From assembly GCA_009692905.1 (NCBI GenBank), contig SHYI01000045.1, positions 1 to 7,620 on the forward strand: 7,620 bases of DNA, in the 5' to 3' direction. The position numbers were made by a program, and so were the translations under genes. This document shows positions 1-7,620 of this stretch, in pieces; the stretch's first letter is position 1; each line of letters begins with the position of its first letter. Origin of the DNA: Chloroflexota bacterium. GTDB taxonomy: Bacteria > Chloroflexota > Limnocylindria > Limnocylindrales > Limnocylindraceae. The notes under the pieces were generated by a model. The model was not told where the DNA came from. It worked only from the letters and a program-made list of their open reading frames with translations, and did no database searches.

Positions 1-967
1 TCTCGTCAAGGCTCTTCCGAAAGGAGCGTATCGCGAAAATTCCGACGATGAGTCCGGGGGCGAGGCCGAACGACTGCGCAATCGCAACTGCGCTCAGGGC
101 GAGCACGAGGCTCAACCACTGCGCTCGCATCTCGCCACTATCGTTGTTCTTGATCCGCTGCAGGCGAATCTCTGGCCATTTCGTCACCGCGTGGATGATC
201 AAAGCAGCAATCGCACCATATATACAGCCAAGGATCAGCTGGCGGATCGGCGCAATGGCGTCAAGCGGCGCATTGAACGCGGCGATAAGCTGGCCAACGA
301 GCAAGAATGGAAAAACGTCGACGCGGATGCCGAAGATCTTCCAGAGTCGAGATCCACGGTCCTTTGGCTGTATGTAGGCAACGACGCGCGAATAAATGTC
401 GTTGATGCGTCGTCTGATCCAATCGAATGGTGCCTCTAAGAGGATGGCTCCGAACGCCAGCAGTATGGCGGCAAGCAGGCCGCTGAACCAGATGCCTGGG
501 ATGCTGAGCGCCTGCTGGATTGACGGAATCGATGCTGCCAAGAAGCTCGACGAGGATCGTTCGTCGGTATAAATACGCGTCCCGTCGGCAGTATCCGTCA
601 CAAGTACCATCGGCTGATCGGTCGGCGCTACCGATGGCGTGGCTGATGGCTGCGGCGATGTCCCTGGCGACGTACCCGGACTCGGACTCGTATCTGGTGA
701 CGCGGTTTGACTTGGTGATGGCGTGACAACGGCGCTTGGTCTCGGCTTCGGTGATACCAGCGCAACTCCGCTTCGGAATGCACCTGCAAGGTCACTCGTT
801 ACTCCTGAGTCGATTAGGTTCGGGGCGGCAAAGGCCTCGCTTGCAGGAGCAACCGCAAGGGAGGCGGCGATGAGGAGGGAGCACGCAGCTGCCTGAAGGG
901 GCCGAAGGGTGCGAAAGAGGGGGGCGTGCTTCCGCAGATAGGCCGCCGCTTCAAATGGGCTCAGCAC
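1..967 (-). CDS. Putative exported multi-pass membrane protein, unrecognised family (3' end beyond left edge)
   Basis: The frame is open from a GTG at 965-967 to the left edge, giving 322 visible residues. The start is chosen because GAGAGG lies 7 bases upstream. Residues 1-48 resemble a signal peptide: a basic stretch at 11-23, a hydrophobic core at about 26-40, and a possible signal peptidase I site after AFA (45-47). Residues 73-118 are a low-complexity Pro/Ser/Thr linker (SPSPGTSPGTSPQPSATP). Candidate membrane segments then follow at about 159-178, 219-232, 243-260 and 284-312, separated by short basic loops such as RRR at 185-187. I recognise no family and assign no function. The layout (exported N-terminus, linker, membrane-embedded C-terminal part) suggests an envelope protein. 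It lies downstream of the tRNA on the same strand, with 145 bases between them, so it probably has its own promoter. The C-terminus is not visible. The open frame, start site and composition make a real gene likely. Confidence 0.8.
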   Translation of the reverse strand, partial: MLSPFEAAAYLRKHAPLFRTLRPLQAAACSLLIAASLAVAPASEAFAAPNLIDSGVTSDLAGAFRSGVALVSPKPRPSAVVTPSPSQTASPDTSPSPGTSPGTSPQPSATPSVAPTDQPMVLVTDTADGTRIYTDERSSSSFLAASIPSIQQALSIPGIWFSGLLAAILLAFGAILLEAPFDWIRRRINDIYSRVVAYIQPKDRGSRLWKIFGIRVDVFPFLLVGQLIAAFNAPLDAIAPIRQLILGCIYGAIAALIIHAVTKWPEIRLQRIKNNDSGEMRAQWLSLVLALSAVAIAQSFGLAPGLIVGIFAIRSFRKSLDE

Positions 968-1112
968 TCCATTGCCTCTCTCGCCTAGTCGCAATAACCT
1001 AGCCAGGTTGTTGAGATCCTACACAAAGAGGGCTCACAATCACAGGTCTAGGCGGAAGCTGCGCCATTGCGGTGGGGCACGCCGAAGCGAGGAAGATTAA
1101 GTTCAGCCTGGT
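968..1112. other. Intergenic region between membrane-protein gene and tRNA-Asn
   Basis: This 145-base gap should hold the 3' trailer of the tRNA and the promoter of the minus-strand membrane-protein gene. The only clear signal is the GAGAGG ribosome-binding site just upstream of the GTG. AT-richer minus-strand hexamers such as TAGGAT and TAGGTT could be -10 boxes, but neither has a convincing -35 at normal spacing. I see no rho-independent terminator with a T-run after the tRNA. Confidence 0.5.
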
Positions 1113-1187
1113 TGGCTCCGGCGGTAGGATTCGAACCTACGACATGGCGGTTAACAGCCGCCCGCTCTACCACTGAGCTACGCCGGA
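1113..1187 (-). tRNA. tRNA-Asn (anticodon GTT), CCA encoded
   Basis: The reverse complement folds into a complete cloverleaf. The acceptor stem is TCCGGCG/CGCCGGA (1181-1187 with 1117-1123). The D stem is GCTC/GAGC with an AGTGGTA loop. The anticodon stem is GGCGG/CCGCC with loop CTGTTAA, whose anticodon GTT (1153-1155) reads Asn codons AAC and AAU. The variable loop is ATGTC. The T stem is GTAGG/CCTAC with loop TTCGAAT. The discriminator base is G (1116) and a 3' CCA is encoded at 1113-1115. All stems are perfectly paired, so it should be functional. It lies 72 bases downstream of the sigA stop on the same strand, so it could be processed from sigA read-through or use its own promoter. Confidence 0.97.
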
Positions 1188-1214
1188 ATGAGCGCGGCCG
1201 CTGCCGCGAGCGGA

Positions 1215-1220
1215 ATATTA
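1215..1220 (-). promoter_or_regulatory. Possible -10 element for tRNA-Asn
   Basis: The minus strand reads TAATAT in an AT-rich island within very GC-rich DNA. It lies 27 bases upstream of the first tRNA base, which is suitable for a short leader. No good -35 hexamer is seen at 16-18 bases, so the call is weak. Confidence 0.25.
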
Positions 1221-1223
1221 GCA

Positions 1224-1244
1224 GGGAGGGCCGCCGCTCCTCCC
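1224..1244 (-). terminator. Possible hairpin after sigA (no T-run)
   Basis: Sixteen bases past the sigA stop, the minus strand can form a perfect 6-bp stem GGGAGG/CCTCCC around a 9-base loop. A second small stem, CCGCT/AGCGG, lies at 1198-1213. No U-tract follows either, so these may be weak or attenuating terminators, processing structures, or chance in GC-rich DNA. Confidence 0.25.
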
Positions 1245-1259
1245 CGCCGCACGATCCCC

Positions 1260-3436
<2,177 letters not shown>

Positions 3437-3440
<4 letters not shown>

Positions 3441-3452
3441 TTGCTCCCCCCC
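3437..3452 (-). promoter_or_regulatory. dnaG/sigA junction: GTGA overlap, G7 run and Shine-Dalgarno-like site
   Basis: On the minus strand a run of seven Gs (3452-3446) is followed by AGCAA and then GTGA, where the sigA GTG and dnaG TGA overlap. The G-run with following AG can pair with the 3' end of 16S rRNA and so set the sigA start. The overlap implies re-initiation by ribosomes that finish dnaG. The run also reads G GGG GGG in the dnaG frame (see findings). Confidence 0.7.
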
Positions 3453-5350
3453 TTTGCCGCTGTGAGCACTCCCGACGCCAAGAAGCGTCGGTCGAGCGCC
3501 TTCCGCTTTTTTCCTAGATCTCGTTCAGCCTCCATGAGGGTTCGAACGCGAGCGGCATCGCCCTCTCGCTCCGCCTCGGCAATCTCACTGCGCGACCAGG
3601 CCATCGCCTCTTCCAGGCGATCAGCCTCCAGCCGCAAGACGGTCTGATCAATACCGATCCGGATACGCGTGAGCTCAACGGTGGCCCCGAGGCGTACAGA
3701 GAGGGCCTGGGCCAGGCGACGCTCTTCGCCCTCAATCGTACTAGGTAGGCGCTCAAGGGCATCAGCGGTGGTTCCCGCCTCTAGCGCGGCGTCGAGGCCC
3801 GCACGTAGTCCAAGCCAGAGCGAGCGCGCCAACCCGCTCGTGAAGAGCTGATCGACGAGCACGTCGCGCACGCGGAGCCGCTCGGCTGGCGCCGCAATCA
3901 GGAGTCGCAGCAGTTCAGCCTCAGGAGGTGTTACGCCGGCGAGGATGGAGTCGACGTCACCGTCTGCATCGGCGGCGCGCACACGATCCGCAGAGATGCG
4001 GCTCTCTGCGCCAGCCGTCTCGGTGCCACGCTGGATCATCGCCTCACGAATCGAGTTCTCGTCGACACCGATGCGTCGCGCGGCGGCGGAGATGTAGCCA
4101 TCGCGAACGATTGGGTCGCGCAGGCTGCGGAGAATCGGCTTGATGCCGTCGATGGCGCGCTTGCGACCGCCAAGGTCCTTCAGGTCATGTGCCTGGGCAT
4201 GGGTGTCAATGAGGTACTCCACCACCGGAATCGGCTGCTCCGTTGCGGTGCGCCACGTCTCCGGTTGATCACGTACAACTTCATCTGGATCTTTGCCGTC
4301 AGGGAGGCGCACGATCCCCACATCAACGAGCGACGGTCCGCCATCGGCGCTGCCAAGCTCTGTGACGAGGCGCAGCAACTCGGTAGCCCCGAAGGCGCCC
4401 GCCTTCGCTCCAGCAGCGTCAACGTCGTACGCCAAGAGAATCTTCGATCCGTAGCGCAAGAGGAGGGCGACCTGCGCTGGCGTCAGCGCGGTTCCCATGC
4501 TGGCAACGACATTGGTGAAGCCAGACTGATGTGCCATCAGTGCGTCGGTGTATCCCTCAACCAGCACCGCAGTGCCAGACTTGCGCATCGCCGGCTTCGC
4601 CTTGTCGATGAGATAGAGGGTGCGCGACTTGTCGAAGAGTTCTGTTGCCGCGCTATTCAGGTACTTCGGTCCACGATCGCCACGCTTGTCGTCTTCGGGG
4701 AGGAGGCGACCACCGAGGCCGGTGATCTTGCCATTCGCATCACGGATCGGAAAGATTACGCGAGCACGGAAGCGGTCATACGCGCCACGACCACCATCGC
4801 GTTCGGTGGTGAGGCCGACGGCGGCAAGTTCAGCGGGAGTTGCGCCGCGCTTCGCCGCGAGCGCCTTGGAGCAGGCGTCCCATGAATCTGGTGACCAGCC
4901 GAGTCGCTGCGCCTCGATCGTCTCATCGGTGAATCCGCGCGAGTGCAGGTAGTCGAGTGCGGGGCGTCCGAGCTCGTGTGAGGTGAGGATGGCGTGATAG
5001 AAGCTCACCGCACCCTCGAGCACATCGCGGAGGCGCATCTTGCGGGCATCCTCAGCCCGACTGCGATCGTCGATCGTGACGCCAGCCTTGGCGGCGAGTA
5101 GGGTGAGCGCCTCGCCGAACGGCAGGCTGTCGCGCTCCATGACGAAGGTGAAGATGTCGCCCCCCTTTCCGCAGCCAAAGCACTTCCAGGTTTCACGAGC
5201 CGGTGTGACAACAAATGAGGGGGTCTTCTCGCCGTGAAATGGGCAGAGGCCCTTGAACGCAGCGCCCGCCTTGCGCAGCACGACCGTCTCGCCAACAATG
5301 TCGGCGACGGCGAGTCGGCTCTTGATCTCAGCAACGCTCCCGGAAGCCAT
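3437..5350 (-). CDS. dnaG: DNA primase DnaG
   Basis: This 637-residue primase makes RNA primers for replication at the fork with the replicative helicase. The N-terminal CHC2 zinc domain shows C36-x2-H39 and C57-x2-C60 ([21 protein letters not shown]). The catalytic core carries PKYLNS (228-233), the Toprim acidic motif EGYTD (265-269) and DVDAAG (309-314), where many primases have DGD. The C-terminal part, from about 470, is divergent and helical with charged heptad-like stretches, consistent with a fast-evolving helicase-binding domain. Length is normal for the family. The start is the ATG at 5348-5350, because AAAGGAGGT lies 10 bases upstream. A TTG 13 codons further upstream would place that site inside the coding region. 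The TGA stop overlaps the sigA GTG start, so the two form an operon. The cluster glyS-dnaG-sigA is a known bacterial neighbourhood, though here a reversed reductase gene sits between glyS and dnaG. Confidence 0.97.
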
Positions 5351-5360
5351 CGGTGGGGGG

Positions 5361-5369
5361 ACCTCCTTT
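5361..5369 (-). promoter_or_regulatory. Strong ribosome-binding site of dnaG
   Basis: The minus strand reads AAAGGAGGT, a nine-base match to the complement of the 16S rRNA 3' end, 10 bases before the ATG at 5350. It decides the start codon against the in-frame upstream TTG at 5389. Confidence 0.85.
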
Positions 5370-5382
5370 GTGATTTCGTGAT

Positions 5383-5401
5383 CGGGCAAAGCAGTTGCCC
5401 G
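5383..5401 (-). promoter_or_regulatory. Inverted repeat in dnaG leader (possible operator or hairpin)
   Basis: A perfect 7-bp inverted repeat, CGGGCAA-AGCAG-TTGCCCG on the plus strand, lies 14 bases upstream of the dnaG ribosome-binding site. It could be a dimeric repressor site or an RNA hairpin in the leader. No T-run follows, so it does not look like an intrinsic terminator. Confidence 0.4.
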
Positions 5402-5425
5402 TGAGTGTCAAGCGCTGTTGGGCGC

Positions 5426-5456
5426 AGAATAGCAGCCAGCCCCACCCCAGTGCCAA
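5426..5456 (-). promoter_or_regulatory. Candidate promoter of the dnaG-sigA operon
   Basis: The minus strand has TTGGCA (5456-5451) as -35, a 19-base spacer, and TGC-TATTCT with the -10 hexamer at 5431-5426. The TG before the -10 makes it an extended -10. Spacing is longer than the usual 17 bases. It predicts a transcript start near 5418 and a leader of about 70 bases that carries the 5383-5401 inverted repeat. A TTGACA also occurs at 5411-5406 on this strand but has no good -10 partner. Confidence 0.4.
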
Positions 5457-5478
5457 GGCGCCCGCACGCCCCCTCCCC

Positions 5479-5484
5479 TACACT
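5479..5484 (+). promoter_or_regulatory. Candidate -10 element for the reductase gene
   Basis: TACACT lies 48 bases upstream of the reductase ATG in a C-rich stretch. No recognisable -35 is found at 16-19 bases. If used, transcription would start near 5491, just before the inverted repeat at 5496-5512. Confidence 0.3.
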
Positions 5485-5495
5485 CCCCTGCAACG

Positions 5496-5512
5496 GCGAC
5501 GCTCAGCGTCGC
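5496..5512 (+). promoter_or_regulatory. 17-base perfect palindrome in reductase leader (possible operator or hairpin)
   Basis: GCGACGCT-C-AGCGTCGC is an 8-bp perfect inverted repeat with one central base. It lies between the candidate -10 and the ribosome-binding site. As DNA it suits a compact dimeric regulator. As RNA it could form a 7-bp stem with a 3-base loop ending 9 bases before GAGGAGG. Confidence 0.5.
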
Positions 5513-5532
5513 ACCAACCGTGAGGAGGCCCC

Positions 5533-6348
5533 ATGTCAGAGACGGCAGCTACCCCCGCCTCGTTCGGCATCCTGGCCGACGACCCCGCCTACAACGCCAC
5601 CCTCGCCGCACGCATCGACGACACCGACACGCTCGCCCGCGTCTGGATCAAGCCCGATGGGGTGCCGACCCCATTTGAGCCCGGCCAGTACGTGACGATC
5701 GGCGTGAAGGTCGGCGAGAAGTTCGTGCAGCGCCCCTACTCCGTCGCCTCCTCGGCGCGCGCGCTTGATGGGGGCTATGAGCTCTACCTCCGCTACGTGC
5801 GTGGAGGCGCGTTCACGCCACTCGTCTTCGCCCTCCCAGTTGGCCATCGACTGCGCGTGCTCGCCCCAAAGGGGAAGTTCACGATGGAACCTGCCGACAC
5901 ACGCGTGCAGATCTACGTCTCATCGGGAACAGGGATCGCGCCGTTCGTCAGCATGGCGCGCACCCTCGCCGACGACGGTGCCCCGCGACGCGCGATCTAC
6001 CTCAATGGTGTGAGCTATGTCAGCGACATCGGCTACCGCGAGTTGATTGAGGGGTGGGAGAAGAGTGGTTCGTATCCGGCCACTTACGTTCCAACAATCT
6101 CGCGACCAGCTGACCCGCTCAATGCTGGCTGGACCGGCCTCACCGGCCGCGTCGAGAGCATCATTCAGTCTGCGCTGCGCGATCGTGGCGTCAACGCGAG
6201 CGAGGCGATTGCCTATCTCTGCGGAAATCCCGAGATGATCGTCGCGGCCGAGCTTGAGCTCGCAGCGTACGGCCTACCTGAAGGGGCGATCCACAAGGAG
6301 CTCTACTGGCCAGCCGGCAAGCAGCCGACGGGTGCGACTGAGGCTTAA
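5533..6348 (+). CDS. fpr: Ferredoxin/flavodoxin-NADP+ reductase (FAD-binding)
   Basis: This 271-residue flavoprotein belongs to the ferredoxin-NADP+ reductase superfamily, which moves electrons between NADP(H) and ferredoxin or flavodoxin through FAD in the cytoplasm. FEPGQYVTIGV (48-58) and RPYSVAS (67-73) form the FAD-binding barrel, with RxYS contacting the flavin. SGTGIAPFVSMA (131-142) is the pyridine-nucleotide loop, and CGNPEM (230-235) is the conserved C-terminal nucleotide-binding motif. No 2Fe-2S cysteine cluster or transmembrane segment is present, so it is the stand-alone type. Length is close to that of bacterial Fpr proteins. The start is supported by GAGGAGG at 5522-5528, 4 bases before ATG. 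It is transcribed away from dnaG and meets glyS tail to tail, so it is probably monocistronic. The real electron partner is unknown, and other oxygenase or hydroxylase reductases share these motifs, so the symbol is a family-level call. Confidence 0.88.
   Translation: MSETAATPASFGILADDPAYNATLAARIDDTDTLARVWIKPDGVPTPFEPGQYVTIGVKVGEKFVQRPYSVASSARALDGGYELYLRYVRGGAFTPLVFALPVGHRLRVLAPKGKFTMEPADTRVQIYVSSGTGIAPFVSMARTLADDGAPRRAIYLNGVSYVSDIGYRELIEGWEKSGSYPATYVPTISRPADPLNAGWTGLTGRVESIIQSALRDRGVNASEAIAYLCGNPEMIVAAELELAAYGLPEGAIHKELYWPAGKQPTGATEA
6345..6348. other. Shared TTAA: overlapping convergent stop codons
   Basis: The palindrome TTAA contains the TAA stop of the reductase (6346-6348, plus) and the TAA stop of glyS (6347-6345, minus). 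There is no intergenic space, so any terminator for either gene would have to lie inside the other gene's coding sequence. Confidence 0.95.
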
Positions 6349-7620
6349 GGGCGCGAGGCGCGCAACTTCGCGAGGAAGAACTCCTCAAGTCGATCGGCGC
6401 TGACGCGCTCCTGTTCCATCGTGTCGCGATCGCGCACCGTGACGGCGTTGTCATCCATGGAGTCTACGTCGACGCAGATGCACCACGGCGTGCCAATCTC
6501 ATCCTGCCGGCGGTAGAGCTTGCCGATGGCGGCGGTGTCGTCATAGACCGCGGTGAACTCGCGCGAGAGCCCATCGCGAATGCGATGCGCCATCTCAACG
6601 AGGTCGTCGCGCTTCTTGAGCAGCGGCAGCACCGCCACCTTGTACGGTGCCAGCTCTGGATGCAGCGAGAGGACGACGCGCTTCTCGTCACGCACCATCT
6701 CTTCGCGGTAGGCGTCGATCAGGAAGGTGAAGGCGGCGCGGTCTGCGCCTGCTGCGGCCTCAACCACCCATGGGGTGAATGAGGTCTCGGTAGCAGGGTC
6801 AAAGTAGTCGAGGCTCTCGCCGCTCTCAGCGGCGTGACGCGAAAGGTCAAAGTCGCCACGGTTGTGAATCCCCTCGAGCTCCTTCCAGCCGAATGGGAAG
6901 CGGTACTCCACGTCAATGGCGCGCTTGGCGTAGTGGGCTAACTCGTCGGGGGCGTGCTCGCGCACGCGCAGTCGCTCCGGCGAAACGCCGTACGCCTTGT
7001 ACCACTCCAGTCGTCGCGGCAGCCACTCTTCGAACGCGGCGGTGGCGGCCTCATCGGGGCGCACGAACATCTGCAGCTCCATCTGCTCGAACTCGCGCAT
7101 GCGGAAGACGAAGTTTCCTGGGCTGATCTCGTTGCGGAATGACTTACCAATTTGGGCGATGCCGAACGGGATCTTCTTGCGCGACGAATCGCGAACGTTC
7201 TTGTGCTGCACGTACGCACCCTGCGCCGTCTCAGGGCGAAGGTAGACAACCGCGGCCTCATCCTCCACAGGTCCCATGAAGGTCTTGAACATCAGGTTGA
7301 ATCGGCGCGGCGCGGTGAGCGTGCCTTCGCAATCCGGGCACTTTAGGCCCATCTTGGTGACGATCTCGGCATCGGCAAGCTGGGTGGTGGTGAGGTCGCC
7401 GGTGCCTGGGAGTTCATCGAGGCGGTAGCGTCGCTTGCAGGCGGTGCACTCAACGAGCGGATCACTGAACGAACCGACGTGGCCAGAGGTCTTCCAGACC
7501 TGTGGGTGCATCAGGATGCCGGCATCGAGTCCCACCACCTCGTGGCGCTGCTGCACAACGCTGCGCCACCAGGCGCGCTTCACATTGTTCTTTAGCTCTA
7601 CGCCGAGTGGGCCGTAATCC
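6345..7620 (-). CDS. glyS: Glycyl-tRNA synthetase, single-chain class II type (5' end beyond right edge)
   Basis: This enzyme charges tRNA-Gly with glycine using ATP. The 424 visible residues open with DYGPLGVELKNN, which in homologs lies some tens of residues from the N-terminus, so only a short part is missing. The GTG at 7583 is therefore an internal codon and not the start. A four-cysteine pair (CTAC at 58-61, CPDC at 94-97) suggests the zinc-ribbon-like insertion known in this family. LRPETAQG (127-134) and motif 2 (FRNEISPGNFVFRMREFEQM) bind ATP and glycine. Motif 3 is PWVVEAAAGADRA, where many homologs read EPSAG. The C-terminal anticodon-binding domain runs from about residue 320 (YKVAVLPLL) to the end. 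It is the homodimeric type and not the alpha/beta GlyQ-GlyS type. Its upstream control region, including any T-box, lies outside the window. Confidence 0.96.
   Translation of the reverse strand, partial: DYGPLGVELKNNVKRAWWRSVVQQRHEVVGLDAGILMHPQVWKTSGHVGSFSDPLVECTACKRRYRLDELPGTGDLTTTQLADAEIVTKMGLKCPDCEGTLTAPRRFNLMFKTFMGPVEDEAAVVYLRPETAQGAYVQHKNVRDSSRKKIPFGIAQIGKSFRNEISPGNFVFRMREFEQMELQMFVRPDEAATAAFEEWLPRRLEWYKAYGVSPERLRVREHAPDELAHYAKRAIDVEYRFPFGWKELEGIHNRGDFDLSRHAAESGESLDYFDPATETSFTPWVVEAAAGADRAAFTFLIDAYREEMVRDEKRVVLSLHPELAPYKVAVLPLLKKRDDLVEMAHRIRDGLSREFTAVYDDTAAIGKLYRRQDEIGTPWCICVDVDSMDDNAVTVRDRDTMEQERVSADRLEEFFLAKLRASRP

Noticed and set aside
48..726. Short plus-strand open frames at the left edge
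   Set aside because: They lie in the wrong frame and strand over the minus-strand membrane-protein gene, whose signal peptide and membrane segments give it better support.
4187..4885. Plus-strand open frame (232 codons) antisense to dnaG
   Set aside because: It overlaps the conserved primase core in full and has no recognisable domain.
5351..5389. Upstream TTG start adding 13 residues to DnaG
   Set aside because: The extension MPDHEITKEVPPP would include the AAAGGAGGT ribosome-binding site, which is well placed for the ATG at 5350.
6345..7583. glyS starting at the GTG at 7583
   Set aside because: The frame stays open to the right edge and encodes the conserved DYGPLGVELKNN segment upstream, so the gene starts outside the window.

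Overview
The window looks like a core-genome segment of a fairly high-GC, free-living bacterium. Gene content and the sigma-factor C-terminus (ending LRDYLD) fit Chloroflexota or Actinomycetota-like lineages. No marker here settles the phylum, so that placement is inference. I see no insertion sequence, integrase, CRISPR array or phage gene.

Layout from left to right: positions 1-967 (minus) hold a GTG-started gene for an exported/membrane protein with a Pro/Ser/Thr-rich linker, cut by the left edge and of unrecognised family. Positions 1113-1187 (minus) are a tRNA-Asn(GTT) with encoded CCA. Positions 1260-3440 (minus) are the primary sigma factor (sigA/rpoD), which has a very long Lys/Ala/Pro tail and a large Trp-rich insertion between regions 1.2 and 2. 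Positions 3437-5350 (minus) are DNA primase (dnaG), overlapping sigA by 4 bases. Positions 5351-5532 are a divergent control region with two perfect inverted repeats. Positions 5533-6348 (plus) are an FAD-dependent ferredoxin/flavodoxin-NADP+ reductase. Positions 6345-7620 (minus) are a single-chain glycyl-tRNA synthetase (glyS), cut by the right edge. Its TAA stop lies in the same TTAA as the reductase stop.

The minus-strand genes form a macromolecular-synthesis cluster: tRNA charging (glyS), replication priming (dnaG), transcription initiation (sigA) and a tRNA gene. dnaG and sigA are almost certainly co-transcribed and translationally coupled. The oppositely oriented reductase sits between glyS and dnaG and is unrelated in function.

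The most unusual points are the architecture of the sigma factor, a G7 run at the dnaG/sigA junction that has the form of a -1 slippery heptamer, and the paired inverted repeats between dnaG and the reductase. I did not find a clear new multi-gene system.
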